A stretch of DNA of 18,714 nt from Strigomonas culicis (GCA_000482145.1 AUXH01000387.1:1-18714); one strand, 5' to 3'; shown: positions 1-8,266, counted from the first letter of the stretch. The notes: a model not told the origin generated them from the letters alone. Program-made: numbers and translations.

Positions 1-176
1 GGCGGTGGGCCGCGAAGGGGCTCGCCGCGCACGACCGCTACACGGCGTGCGCCGCGCGGTGCGGCAGCGGCGGCGCCAGCGGCGCGGCGGCGGCCGGGCG
101 CCAGGCCGCGGACCTGCGCCGCTGGTGCGGGGAGGCAGCTAGCGCACGGCCTCCGGTGGGCGGCACCTCTCCCTGA
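1..176 (+). CDS. 3' end of an unidentified gene (partial)
   Basis: The frame starting at base 3 stays open from the window edge to a TGA at 174-176 and gives 57 C-terminal residues rich in Ala, Gly and Arg, with three Cys. The strong GC bias, the same strand as every other gene here, and the drop to pyrimidine-rich spacer right after the stop suggest a real gene end. Of the two other + frames, one stops at about 142 and the other runs far into the spacer. No motif is recognisable and the product cannot be named. The short length leaves the frame choice uncertain. Confidence 0.5.
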   Translation, partial: RWAAKGLAAHDRYTACAARCGSGGASGAAAAGRQAADLRRWCGEAASARPPVGGTSP

Positions 177-504
177 CACGCCCCCTCACAGACTTTTCGA
201 TGCTCTGTTTGTACAACGAATGCATACGTTGTCCATGTGCGCGACGGCCACCTGTGCCACCGACACGCCACGGCGGCTGTGCTGTACGTGCGTATCTCTC
301 TGCGTGCTGTATTTCCTATGCCCATTGCATCCCTTTCCTCTCACCCACACTTCTCTCTCTTTGCTCATTGCAGCTAGTCAGTTTGTAGTTGGCTTCCCTG
401 CCTTGCCCGGTCTGTGTTGAGGTGCGTCCTGCCGCTGGCACGCGCTTCTTCTTCTCGTCGCTGATACGTTCCGCACACACCGCTCTTCTCTCCCCAGTGG
501 TAGA
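177..504 (+). other. Intergenic spacer with trans-splicing signals
   Basis: No convincing gene is seen here. The stretch is pyrimidine-rich (CT-rich runs near 336-362 and 481-495). Two tract-plus-AG sites, at 372-373 and 496-497, could both serve the gene starting at 505. Short ORFs in this stretch lie mostly upstream of the splice sites and have no coding character. Confidence 0.6.
481..497 (+). promoter_or_regulatory. Polypyrimidine tract and 3' splice acceptor for the 505 gene
   Basis: A pyrimidine-rich run ends in CCCCAG (AG at 496-497), only seven bases before the ATG at 505. An earlier candidate AG at 372-373 follows its own CT tract. There is no ATG between 374 and 505, so either acceptor yields the same first start codon. 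Confidence 0.5.
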
Positions 505-1251
505 ATGCACCGCATTGCGGCGCCAGCAGTCGCGCTCTCCATCGCCGCGCGGCGCTACTCGGAGGCGCGGCAGAACTTAGACGGCAGCGCCGCGTCGCCG
601 TGGCCAGCCGCCGGCGAGGCGCCGGTGTACCCGTCCGCGCGCTCCGCGTTCCCGCGCGCGCGGCCGGCGTTCCGCAAGTCGCACGTGGAGTGGCGGCTGC
701 ACCACGGCAACGGGCCGCGCCTGGGCGTCTACGGGCCCTCGCGCGACGTGGCCGACTTCGAGTTCGCGGACGGCACGCCGGCGCCCGCGAACCTGCGCCG
801 CTTCGCCTACAAGCATCACCAGGACCACCTGCTGGTGCAGCTCATCCGCGCCGGCGCGCAGGTGGAGCGGCACGCGGCGGAGGGTCTCCTGCCGCGCGTG
901 CCCGGCACCGCAGAGCAGCGCGCCTGGGACCCGGAGATCCCCCTCTTCCTGGAGGACCTCGACGAGCGCGGCGCGCCGCCGGCGCCGCGGCCGCGTGACA
1001 TGACGTCCCGCGTGATGGACGAGCGGCTGCGCGCCGGCGCGCGGGCGCCCAACCACGTCGCCAACGTGCACCAGGGCGAGACCCTGGAGCCCAACACGAT
1101 GTTCGCCACCTACGACCCAAAGGCGTTCGTGGCGGACGATGTGAAGGCGGAGAAGAAGCGGCCGTACTGGTCTCGGCGCCGGTGGGCGCTCAACGACAAC
1201 TTCATGGTCCCGGTGAGCCCCAAGCCGAAGAACACCATTAAGGACGAATAG
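505..1251 (+). CDS. Unidentified protein with mitochondrial-type presequence
   Basis: This 248-residue protein is not recognised. Its N-terminus has an amphipathic, Arg-containing stretch without acids over the first 19 residues and ends in ARRYSEA, which resembles a mitochondrial presequence with a cleavage site after RRY. That points to the mitochondrial matrix. No transmembrane segment is seen. The C-terminal third is charged and Pro-rich, with aromatic and basic residues near the end (RPYWSRRRWALND). An undescribed mitoribosomal or respiratory-complex subunit would fit in size and composition, but no sequence feature proves it. The ATG at 505 is the first one after either splice acceptor. 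Third codon positions are almost all G or C. The large antisense ORF here mirrors that composition. Confidence 0.8.
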   Translation: MHRIAAPAVALSIAARRYSEARQNLDGSAASPWPAAGEAPVYPSARSAFPRARPAFRKSHVEWRLHHGNGPRLGVYGPSRDVADFEFADGTPAPANLRRFAYKHHQDHLLVQLIRAGAQVERHAAEGLLPRVPGTAEQRAWDPEIPLFLEDLDERGAPPAPRPRDMTSRVMDERLRAGARAPNHVANVHQGETLEPNTMFATYDPKAFVADDVKAEKKRPYWSRRRWALNDNFMVPVSPKPKNTIKDE

Positions 1252-1585
1252 TGGTCGGCCCGCGCCGTGCGGGGACATACGGCGGAGGTGCGTATTGTAT
1301 GTGGCGTTCATTGTTTATTGGTTTTCATTAATTCTTTACCTTCTTCAAGTGCCGTGGCGAACATTAGTAATCTCTTTTTTTTTTGTATATGTGTGTGTGC
1401 GTGCGTGTGTTGTGAGGCACAACGGGATACCATTGAATTCTGATATTACAAGCTGTTGCGCGACTCACTCTGTTTCTCTTTATTTGACTCTCTCTTTCCC
1501 TCACCTTTGCTCCGTTGTTTCGCACCACGTGCGCTTGCTTTCGAGTTCTGCAACAGCTCTTATTCTATCTTTTAGGGACAGATCC
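1252..1585 (+). other. Intergenic spacer upstream of the kinesin gene
   Basis: The spacer holds a T run near 1375-1384, a GT-rich stretch near 1388-1410, and a long pyrimidine-rich region from about 1469. The kinesin frame is open backwards to an ATG at 1295, but that extension translates into hydrophobic, Ser/Leu-rich sequence spanning the polypyrimidine tract, so it is treated as untranslated. Confidence 0.6.
1469..1575 (+). promoter_or_regulatory. Polypyrimidine tract and 3' splice acceptor for the kinesin gene
   Basis: CT-rich sequence from about 1469 to 1510 and a second pyrimidine-rich run ending TCTTTTAG (AG at 1574-1575) precede the ATG at 1586. Splicing here removes the upstream in-frame ATG at 1295 and sets the start of the kinesin. 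Confidence 0.6.
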
Positions 1586-3535
1586 ATGGACACAGATGAC
1601 GCTGTGTACATGGACACGACCGACCTTCTCAGCGAGAAGCCGGGAGATAATATAGTTGTAGCCATCCGCAAGCGGCCGAAAATAATCCCGCGCGAAACGG
1701 GCGAGAATGATATTGTGCGCTGCGAAGCGAAGAGTGTGGCGGTGTACGAGCCGCGCACGAAGCTGGACCTCACGCCCGTGGTGGAACCCTCGACTTTTAG
1801 TTTCGACACCGTCTTCAGCGAGACGAGCGGCAACGCGGAGGTGTACGAGGCGTGCTGCCGCCCACTGCTGGACAGCGTGCGCCGCGGCGGCGTGGCGGTC
1901 ATCTTCGCCTTCGGGCAGACGGGAAGCGGCAAGACGTACACGATGCTGGGCAGGGGCGCGGAGCCGGGGCTGTACGGCCTCGCGGTGACGGACCTGCTCC
2001 AGCTAACGAGCGACAGCGACGCGCTCATCGTCAGCTTCTACGAGGTGTACGGGTCCAAGCTGTTCGACTTGCTGAACGATCGGGCGGAGGTAAAGATGCT
2101 GCAGGACGAAAACAAGAACCTCCACATCATCGGCCTCAAGGAGCGGGATGTGCGTACGGTGGAGGACGTGCAGTCGCTGATGCAGAGCGGCCAGCAGCTG
2201 CGTGCCATCGGTACCACCCACGCGAACGACCGCAGCTCCCGCTCCCACGCCGTGCTGGAGATCAAGCTAAAGATCTCCAAGTCCGACACGATCGGCCGCA
2301 TGACGTTCGTGGACCTGGCCGGCAGCGAGCGCGCCTCGGACACGTCGGGGACGGACGCCAAGACGCGGCGCGAGGGCGCGGAGATCAACAAGTCGCTGCT
2401 GGCGCTGAAGGAGTGCATCCGCGCCATGTCGATGCACAAGCGGCACATCCCCTTCCGCGGGTCCAAGCTGACGCAGATCCTGCGGGAGAGCTTTGTCGGC
2501 CGCTCCCGGACGTGCGTGGTCGCGACCGTGTCGCCCTGCCGGTCGCACTGCGAGGACACGCTCAACACGCTGCGCTACGCGGACCGCATCAAGGAGCTGA
2601 AGGGGCCCACGACCGGCGCGCTCGCGCAGACGCCGATCCCCTGCCGCAACTGCGGCCTGGCCATCTTCGCGGGGGAGCAGCACGTGTGCCAGCGGCGCGC
2701 GGTGCAGTGCCCGCACTGCCGGGAGGAGGTGGACAAGGCGGACCTCGAGAAGCACCTCAAGGTCTGCAAGGACTGCCCCACGCGCTGCACCTACTGCAAC
2801 GAGCGCATGCTGCGCGGCGACGTGCCGCGCCACAACCGCCGCTGCGTGCGCATGCCGCTCCGCTGCGCGGCCTGCGGCCAGGCCGTGCCGCGAGGACTGA
2901 TGGAGCGGCACGCCCAGATGGAGTGCGCGGAGGCGAGGGCGAAGTGCCGCTACTGCGGCACCGTCTTCGTGCGCCAGGCGCTGCAGGCGCACGAGTCCTC
3001 CTGCGACGCGATGAAGGTGGCGTGCACCTTTTGCCTCAAGTTCGTGCGCAAGAAGGCCCTGGAGAGCCACGAGGCGGGCTGCCCCATGAACCACAACCGC
3101 GTCGTGCCGCCCAACGCGTCCGTCGAGCGCATCGCGCCGGGCAGCTTGCAGAGCCGGCTCCCGAATAGCCCCATCACGCCGCCCTCCTACAGCCTCGAGC
3201 ACACGCCGAGCGGCACCAACGCCTCGCTGGAGGCGGAGTCCTCCATACTCGCTGCGCAGTCCTCGCAGCCGCAGATGCGCAGGAGCCATCCGGACGCACG
3301 GGCGTCCTTGTCCCCCAGCCCCGGCCGCTCGCCGGGCCTCAACAAGGAGGAGGACGCCACGTCCGTGTGCCCGTACGCCCGCTACGGCTGCCCGGTGAAG
3401 GTGACGCGGCTCAACCTCACCGCACACCTCGCCGAGGCCATCGCGGATCATCTCGAGCTGGTGACGTCGTACGCGGACCGTGCGGATATGCAGAACGCGC
3501 AGCTGCGCCGCCTCATCGTTAAGCAAGGAAAGTGA
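1586..3535 (+). CDS. Kinesin-13-like motor with C-terminal TRAF-type zinc fingers
   Basis: This is a 649-residue kinesin. The motor spans about residues 20-338: an IRKRP first strand, P-loop GQTGSGKT at 110-117, switch I NDRSSRSH at 214-221, switch II DLAGSER at 243-249, then INKSLLALKEC and IPFRGSKLTQIL. The KLDLT segment, matching the KVD loop of kinesin-13, and LLALKEC place it nearest that family, whose members depolymerise microtubule ends. Known kinesin-13s carry the motor internally behind a long neck; here only about 25 residues precede it. Residues about 353-500 hold repeated CxxC...H...C units typical of TRAF zinc fingers. A Ser/Pro-rich linker follows, then a last unit at about 595-625 beginning CPYARYGCPVK, and a short tail. 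The fingers suggest protein binding or dimerisation. The start at 1586 is chosen because it is the first in-frame ATG after the AG at 1574-1575. Confidence 0.93.
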   Translation: MDTDDAVYMDTTDLLSEKPGDNIVVAIRKRPKIIPRETGENDIVRCEAKSVAVYEPRTKLDLTPVVEPSTFSFDTVFSETSGNAEVYEACCRPLLDSVRRGGVAVIFAFGQTGSGKTYTMLGRGAEPGLYGLAVTDLLQLTSDSDALIVSFYEVYGSKLFDLLNDRAEVKMLQDENKNLHIIGLKERDVRTVEDVQSLMQSGQQLRAIGTTHANDRSSRSHAVLEIKLKISKSDTIGRMTFVDLAGSERASDTSGTDAKTRREGAEINKSLLALKECIRAMSMHKRHIPFRGSKLTQILRESFVGRSRTCVVATVSPCRSHCEDTLNTLRYADRIKELKGPTTGALAQTPIPCRNCGLAIFAGEQHVCQRRAVQCPHCREEVDKADLEKHLKVCKDCPTRCTYCNERMLRGDVPRHNRRCVRMPLRCAACGQAVPRGLMERHAQMECAEARAKCRYCGTVFVRQALQAHESSCDAMKVACTFCLKFVRKKALESHEAGCPMNHNRVVPPNASVERIAPGSLQSRLPNSPITPPSYSLEHTPSGTNASLEAESSILAAQSSQPQMRRSHPDARASLSPSPGRSPGLNKEEDATSVCPYARYGCPVKVTRLNLTAHLAEAIADHLELVTSYADRADMQNAQLRRLIVKQGK

Positions 3536-4091
3536 AGGCTTTTGTTTTGCCTTTTTCTACATTTTTTTCCCTTCTTCCCCTTTATTGCATTTTTTTTTTG
3601 GTATACTCTCGTTTTCAGTTGTTTTGCTGTATTATTATACTTTCGCCTTTCTTATTCCATCCATGTAATTACGTCACTACTGCATGTACTTTGGTGCGCC
3701 GTACTCGTCTCCCAAGACTAAGGTACCGTTCTAGAAATCACGGAAAAAAGAGCATCGCCCAGTCTTACGCGTTCCAGCAGCCACGCACCTATAGGGCTAT
3801 TTCCAGTTGTATGTTGCATCTGTTTCTTCTACACCTCTTGTATCTCGTACATGTCTTCTTTCTTACTTTTCTTTTTTAGTTTTGCCTTTTTTCTAGTTTC
3901 TAAGACGCTTTCGTGCCCCTTCGGCGCAAGACGTACACGTCGTAAAAGATCTTGCTTTTTTCTTTGCTTTATTATTATTATTTCTTTTTTTTTTCATAAT
4001 AGCACAACTACTAAAACGTACAAGTGATCTCTTGTGTCCGCAGCTCTCCTGTCGCTCCCGGCATTCCGTCGCTGCTGTTCCGCACCCGGCC
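3536..4091 (+). other. Intergenic spacer, T-rich
   Basis: This AT-rich stretch has many T runs (for example 3565-3600 and 3955-3995) and a short ATT repeat near 3969-3981. It should contain the kinesin 3' UTR and the 5' UTR of the next gene. No ORF here has the GC-biased codon use of the neighbours. Confidence 0.6.
3950..4043 (+). promoter_or_regulatory. Polypyrimidine tract and 3' splice acceptor for the 4092 gene
   Basis: T-rich tracts between about 3950 and 3995 are followed by TCCGCAG (AG at 4042-4043). No ATG occurs between this AG and the ATG at 4092. Confidence 0.5.
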
Positions 4092-4397
4092 ATGTCAACC
4101 GAGCGGTTGGTCCTGGTCCACTTCGCGGACCGGACGCTCTACGTCCCTGCTAGCCTGAGCGCGGGGAGGGCTCGCCACCGCGGGCGGCTGCACGGCTCCG
4201 CCGCCTCCCGCCGCAGGCGCAGCGAAAAGTTGGTCTCGGAGGGCTGCACGGCGGACCCCTCCGCAGCCCCGCGGGTGCTCCCCGCAACGAAGCACCTGTT
4301 GCTGCCCGCCCGGCCCCCCCACGGCGCGCTGCTGTGCGCCACCGTGGTGGCGGTCGCAAGCGTGGCCGTCGGCGCGTGCGCGTGGTCAAGGAGATGA
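4092..4397 (+). CDS. Small putative tail-anchored membrane protein
   Basis: A 101-residue ORF starts at the first ATG after the AG at 4042-4043. The first 75 residues are hydrophilic and rich in Arg and Ser. A hydrophobic segment of about 18 residues near the C-terminus (from GALLCATVV to VAVGACAW) is followed only by SRR and the stop. That is the layout of a tail-anchored protein, with the bulk facing the cytosol and the C-terminus inserted in a membrane such as ER or mitochondrial outer membrane. No family is recognised. Composition is GC-rich like the real genes, and a GC-rich block in an AT-rich spacer supports coding. The short length keeps confidence moderate. Confidence 0.6.
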   Translation: MSTERLVLVHFADRTLYVPASLSAGRARHRGRLHGSAASRRRRSEKLVSEGCTADPSAAPRVLPATKHLLLPARPPHGALLCATVVAVASVAVGACAWSRR

Positions 4398-5216
4398 GGA
4401 GCGGCAATCACACTAATAATAATAATATTGAAATAATTCTTCGGTTTCACTCTCCTCCTCTGTCGTAATCTTTTTCTCTTCGGATCTTCTGTGCACAGCT
4501 GCACCTCAACAAGAGTAAAATGAGAGAGGCAGCGGCGCACGAGAAGGGAAGAGCTGCATCAATGGACGAGAGAGTGGCCGTATAGCTAAATTCACATGTT
4601 TCTTTTGCCTTCCCCCAATGCCGAACTTCGTTGCTTCTAACCACATCTGCACACGTGCCTGGTTTGCGTTTTCTTTTTCAACTCGATACACAACTCAACA
4701 CCAAAACAAAAAAATAATTTTTTAAATACAACATCATTTTTTTCATTTCTTTTTCTTCCGTTTTCAGTTTTAATAATAATGTATCAACATTTCAGCTTTC
4801 GCAACTAATATTATTCAATGCATTTATTAGAAATACCTCTTTTTTATAATTCCCTTCTCTCTGTTTTTTTTTTTTGTTGAATCAGATATCAGTGTTTCTT
4901 CTTTGCTGTGCATTGAGATACAAAGTCGAACGCATTCTGTGCTGTATTCATATGTATCCCGTTGTCGCCTTTTTAAGAAGCGACCCCTCTACGTGGTCCA
5001 CGAAGTAGTGGTGCGCCTCGCGTGATTATGCTCTCCTCTCTTTTTTCTCTTCCCTTCTTCCTTTTTCTCTTTGCGCGTGTGCTCTTATCGGCACCCTTTT
5101 TTTTTCTCCTTCTGCGTGAAAATAGTATTGTAGAGGCAACCGTCTTATACACATTTTTTTTTTAAATCCACATTTGTACCTATTGTAGTTATCCGCTGTC
5201 CTCGCCGCACGTGCTG
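4398..5216 (+). other. Long AT-rich intergenic spacer
   Basis: About 0.8 kb without a supported gene. It contains an AAT repeat near 4413-4426, many A and T runs (4705-4745, 4860-4876, 5095-5106, 5154-5164) and a CT-rich block at 5030-5075. Short antisense ORFs at 4447-4691 have no recognisable features. It probably holds a long 3' UTR and the splice signals of the next gene. Confidence 0.6.
5153..5188 (+). promoter_or_regulatory. T tract and 3' splice acceptor for the 5217 gene
   Basis: A run of T at about 5154-5163 is followed by CCTATTGTAG (AG at 5187-5188). The first ATG downstream is at 5217, which sets the start of the coiled-coil gene. The in-frame codons at 5211 and 5214 are GTG and CTG, not ATG. 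Confidence 0.5.
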
Positions 5217-5582
5217 ATGTCCGGTGCGCCGACTGCTGTAGAAGCGGCTGCCCTTCGCCAGGAGAACGAGCTTCTGCGAGTGGAGAACGCCAACCTCCAG
5301 CATCAGCTGGAGGAGGAGCGGAACAGGCGGCACGACGGGGGGATAGACAGCCACAAGGTGCACGAGGGAAGGGCGACGGCCGCACTGATAGAGGGGAGGG
5401 AGGGCGACGCGGAGGTGGTTCGGCTGTACAAGGAGCTCATGGTGGAGCGGAAGAAGTGTGCCGTGATGGCGGAGATGCTGGAGGACGTCCGATCTCATTT
5501 CTTTGAAATCAAAAAGCTGTACAGTGACATGGAGCGCATTGAGTTGCACAGTAAAGCCGACGATGCGGCCGCCGCGCCGTGA
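5217..5582 (+). CDS. Small coiled-coil protein of unknown function
   Basis: A 121-residue acidic protein. Residues about 10-38 form a Leu-rich heptad pattern (ALRQENELLRVENANLQHQL) typical of a coiled coil. A Gly-rich break follows at about 42-60, and a second helical, charged segment (about 66-110) runs through LYKELMVERKK and VRSHFFEIKKLYSDMER. It ends DDAAAAP. No enzyme motif, signal peptide or membrane segment is seen. Such proteins are often structural or adaptor subunits, for example in flagellar or cytoskeletal complexes, but nothing here shows the partner. The start is the first ATG after the splice acceptor. Confidence 0.75.
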   Translation: MSGAPTAVEAAALRQENELLRVENANLQHQLEEERNRRHDGGIDSHKVHEGRATAALIEGREGDAEVVRLYKELMVERKKCAVMAEMLEDVRSHFFEIKKLYSDMERIELHSKADDAAAAP

Positions 5583-6656
5583 TGGAGATCTGCGGTGCCG
5601 TGCAGCGCAGCCACCTTCTCTTCTTGGTCCCTCGTACACCTAATGCTCTGTGTGTGCACCACCCCGTGCACTACTATGTATGCGGCCTAGCAATTTGCAT
5701 TTTCACCTTCACGCGTCATGCTCTGCGTGTGCCAACCTGCTTTCCTGTGATGCGCGCCTGCCCACACTGCATGTCTCTCTCTCCTCCGCCCTTCTACACC
5801 TTTCATCTAGAACAGTTGTCACCGCACGCGCTCGCACAGAACCGAGCCCTTCCCCTGTGCGCCCCATCGCATGGCCGACTGCCGGGATGGAGACGGGGGC
5901 GCATGACCCCGAGGGCGCGGCGCGTACTGCACAGCTCCGCAGTGAGTCCTCTCGGCTCTGCAGTGCCTTCCGATAGCACAGCGTGCTGGCGCTTGGGGAC
6001 GGAAGGCGACGCGCCGGGCCGCCGCGCCGCCCCACTTCACGCCGGGACCTTCTCTCCCGGGGCGCCCAGCACACCGTCGGCGGCAGGACGGTTGCCTTGC
6101 GCGCCACGTGCGGCGGCGCAGCGAGTGGGTCCGTATGGGAGGCTCGCGGCGCAGGCGCTGGGCGCTTGACCATCGACACCAGAGGGGCACCGGCGCACGG
6201 AGAGGAGCGCACACCGCTGGCGTATTCGCGCATCATGGCGTGCGTATTCCTGGGGGCGCGACGCACACCAATCCTTTTCCCTTTTCCCTCTTACCTTCCC
6301 TTCTAGTGTAGACATGACGGCTTGCCTCTTGTCTGCTAACACTCATGCGTTTTTTCTTGTTCTTAACAGACGGGTGAGCTCCTTCTGTGTTCGGCTTCTC
6401 TTTGTTTACTCCATCTACTGGCACGGTGCAAACACATGATGATATCGTTAGAAGGCGTCGCATGCTGCGAGCGGGCACTATGACAGCGGTATAATGAACA
6501 TAAAGGAAGGAGTCACATGCACACACACAAACACATATATGCGTATTCCCCCCCCTCTTCGTTCTTTTTAGTCTCTGGAGAGAGCATTATCGTTTAGTTG
6601 CATTGCTGCGGTGAAGTTCTTTTTCTGAATACCCTTTTTCTTTCCTACCCGAGAAA
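5583..6656 (+). other. Long gap with GC-rich island; possible small or decayed gene
   Basis: This 1.07-kb gap has pyrimidine-rich flanks and a GC-rich island at about 5815-6240. A tract at 5776-5807 followed by AG sites (about 5810-5815) looks like a splice acceptor leading into the island. The first ATGs after it open only 11 codons (5872), 29 codons (5889) and 88 codons (5903-6169). The last begins MTPRARRVLHSSA, vaguely like a mitochondrial presequence, then becomes low-complexity. Several overlapping ORFs exist on both strands, as expected of any GC-rich DNA, and none resembles a known family. A small hairpin lies at 6042-6060 (CCGGGA, 7-base loop, TCCCGG). It could be a short gene, a decayed gene, a non-coding RNA or a structured UTR. 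Confidence 0.35.
6547..6571 (+). promoter_or_regulatory. Polypyrimidine tract and 3' splice acceptor for SURF1
   Basis: A C/T run ends in CTTTTTAG (AG at 6570-6571). No ATG occurs between it and the SURF1 ATG at 6657, so the start is well defined. A second tract at 6617-6650 with AG at 6652-6653 is also possible and would leave almost no 5' UTR. Confidence 0.55.
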
Positions 6657-7682
6657 ATGAGGCCCGACTATATGGGTGTGTGCTTCCTGGTAAGCAGCGT
6701 AGTATCCTTCAATGCCGGCATATGGCAGATATTCCGCCGCAAGCAGAAGCAGCAGCTGATTGAAAACCATAAGAACATGTCCAAACCGCCGCTGAAGAAC
6801 ACCCTACCGGATGACAAGAACCTCAACACGGAGGAGTACACGCGCGTCTCGCTCGACGGCACGTTCGACAACGAGGGCTCCTGCCTTGTGGGCCCGCGCT
6901 CCATCCCGTCCTACAAGGGGGCCGCCCACACGGACGAGAGCCGCGGCGGCTTCCTCATCCTCACGCCCTTCCAGCTGGCGCACTCGGAGCAGTTTGTAAT
7001 GGTCAACCGCGGGTGGGTGCCCATCGACGCGGGCAAGCACCGCACGATGCTGGCGCAGTACATCGGCGAGGGCTTCGTGGCGGCGCAGGTGCGCGGCATC
7101 ATCCGCCGCGAGGAGTACCTGGGAGGCTCCATCTTCTCCGGCGAGAACCGCGACAACTTCGGCCCCGTCGCGGCGGACCTGTCGTGGCTGGTCATGCGGC
7201 CGTGGAACATGGCGCAGCTGTACTACCGCCGCCGCTGGGGCGAGGCGGCGGAGCGCGAGAACCTCGCGAAGCACGGCGCGCACCACTACTACGTCGAGAT
7301 GCTGGAGGACTTCTCGGGCGACGACCAGCGCATGGTGCGCGGGCACGCGTGGCCGCGCCGCCGGGACCCCGACGAGGTCACGTACGTCCACCTGACGCCG
7401 ATTGTGCACATGATGTACGTCTTCTTCTGGTTCTCCGTCTCCGCGGGGTCGCTCTACGGCATGGGCAAGTGCTGGCGGCGGCAGCAGGAGATCTTCGCGC
7501 TGCGAAAGCGCGTGCACCAGCAGTCCGTGCGGCTGGAGCGGAAGCGGCAGCAGGAGGCGAAGGCGTACCTCGACGCGGTGCACAACGTGGAGCAGATTCA
7601 GAAGGTGGGCGCGTCGGCGGCCAGCGCGGCGCAGTTAGGGTCTTCGTCGGCTGCGCTAAGCGGGCAGGAGAAACAACAGTGA
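6657..7682 (+). CDS. SURF1: SURF1-like cytochrome c oxidase assembly protein
   Basis: A 341-residue member of the SURF1/Shy1 family, inner-mitochondrial-membrane proteins that help mature the Cox1 core of cytochrome c oxidase. The family pattern is clear: a first membrane segment at about 6-25 running into GIWQIFRRK; YTRVSLDGTFD at about 61-71; LVGPR; GFLILTPFQL at 98-107; and MVNRGWVP at 115-122. A second membrane segment lies at about 246-268 (LTPIVHMMYVFFW). So both ends should sit in the matrix with the central domain in the intermembrane space. After this segment a charged, probably helical tail of about 70 residues, ending in a Ser/Ala/Gln-rich stretch, is longer than the short tail usual in the family. 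The N-terminus lacks a classical Arg-rich presequence, so import may rely on the first membrane segment. Confidence 0.92.
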   Translation: MRPDYMGVCFLVSSVVSFNAGIWQIFRRKQKQQLIENHKNMSKPPLKNTLPDDKNLNTEEYTRVSLDGTFDNEGSCLVGPRSIPSYKGAAHTDESRGGFLILTPFQLAHSEQFVMVNRGWVPIDAGKHRTMLAQYIGEGFVAAQVRGIIRREEYLGGSIFSGENRDNFGPVAADLSWLVMRPWNMAQLYYRRRWGEAAERENLAKHGAHHYYVEMLEDFSGDDQRMVRGHAWPRRRDPDEVTYVHLTPIVHMMYVFFWFSVSAGSLYGMGKCWRRQQEIFALRKRVHQQSVRLERKRQQEAKAYLDAVHNVEQIQKVGASAASAAQLGSSSAALSGQEKQQ

Positions 7683-8266
7683 TAACCTTAATTCTTTTAC
7701 TACCTTTTTTTTTTGTCTGTGGGAGCCTTTTTGAGCTGTTTTTTTTTCATTTTTACAAAATGTGGGATAGATTTAGCACGAAAGCTGTTTTAGCAACTGA
7801 ATTCATTTGGCTGTGTTCTTCTCCATGTACAACATACACATTTTTTTTTTGTTTAGGCGAGCAGTGATGTCTCTCACATATCATTAAATTAGTTCGAAGA
7901 TGCAATTTCGTCCATGCACCATTTTTCTTACACTTTTCTTTCTTCTCTGCTATAGTGACAAGATGGGCCACCTGCGCCACCACCGTCAGCGGACACATGC
8001 GAACTATGAGGCACCTTTATTCTTCTTGTTTTCTTCCTTCTTTTCTTTTTGTATGAAAGAAAACAGACCCACTGTACTTGTGTTGGCTGTTCTTTTTCTT
8101 TTTCTATTCTCCGATCCTTTCCATAGCATATTACAATCTAATTTGCTTACGAAGAATAGAGATATCTGTGAGACTAATCCTCTTCATATCACAGTTTTTC
8201 CCGTTCTATTTACTTTTTTTTTACTGTTTCTTTAGCTGTTCCCTTTTCCCGCTTTTCTTCCATGCC
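7683..8266 (+). other. Intergenic spacer, T-rich
   Basis: AT-rich sequence with T runs near 7706-7715, 7739-7748, 7841-7851 and 8212-8222. ORFs in it (for example 7900-8235) follow the T tracts and encode Phe/Leu-rich strings, so they are not accepted as genes. Confidence 0.6.
8180..8235 (+). promoter_or_regulatory. Polypyrimidine tract and 3' splice acceptor for the 8267 gene
   Basis: T-rich sequence leads to GTTTCTTTAG (AG at 8234-8235). The predicted 5' UTR is about 31 bases and contains the two-codon upstream ORF at 8262-8270. Confidence 0.55.

Noticed and set aside
577..1311. Antisense ORF of 244 codons opposite the 505-1251 gene
   Set aside because: Arg/Val/Leu-rich shadow caused by the high GC third positions of the sense gene; wrong strand for the array and no splice signal.
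1295..1585. N-terminal extension of the kinesin to an ATG at 1295
   Set aside because: It crosses the polypyrimidine tract and splice acceptor and encodes hydrophobic UTR-like sequence.
1852..3168. 438-codon ORF in another + frame within the kinesin
   Set aside because: Ala/Arg/Gly-rich out-of-frame reading of GC-rich coding sequence.
2267..3526. Antisense ORF of 419 codons opposite the kinesin
   Set aside because: Low-complexity His/Arg/Ala-rich shadow; the sense strand encodes clear kinesin and zinc-finger motifs.
6042..6060. Hairpin as a transcription terminator
   Set aside because: Rho-independent terminators are not used in trypanosomatid nuclear genes, and there is no T run right after it.
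5709..6266. 185-codon antisense ORF in the GC-rich island
   Set aside because: No motif, opposite strand to all other genes, explained by GC composition.
8078..8266. Upstream extension of the 8267 gene frame
   Set aside because: Phe/Leu-rich translation of T-rich spacer, located before the splice acceptor at 8234-8235 and lacking a suitable ATG.
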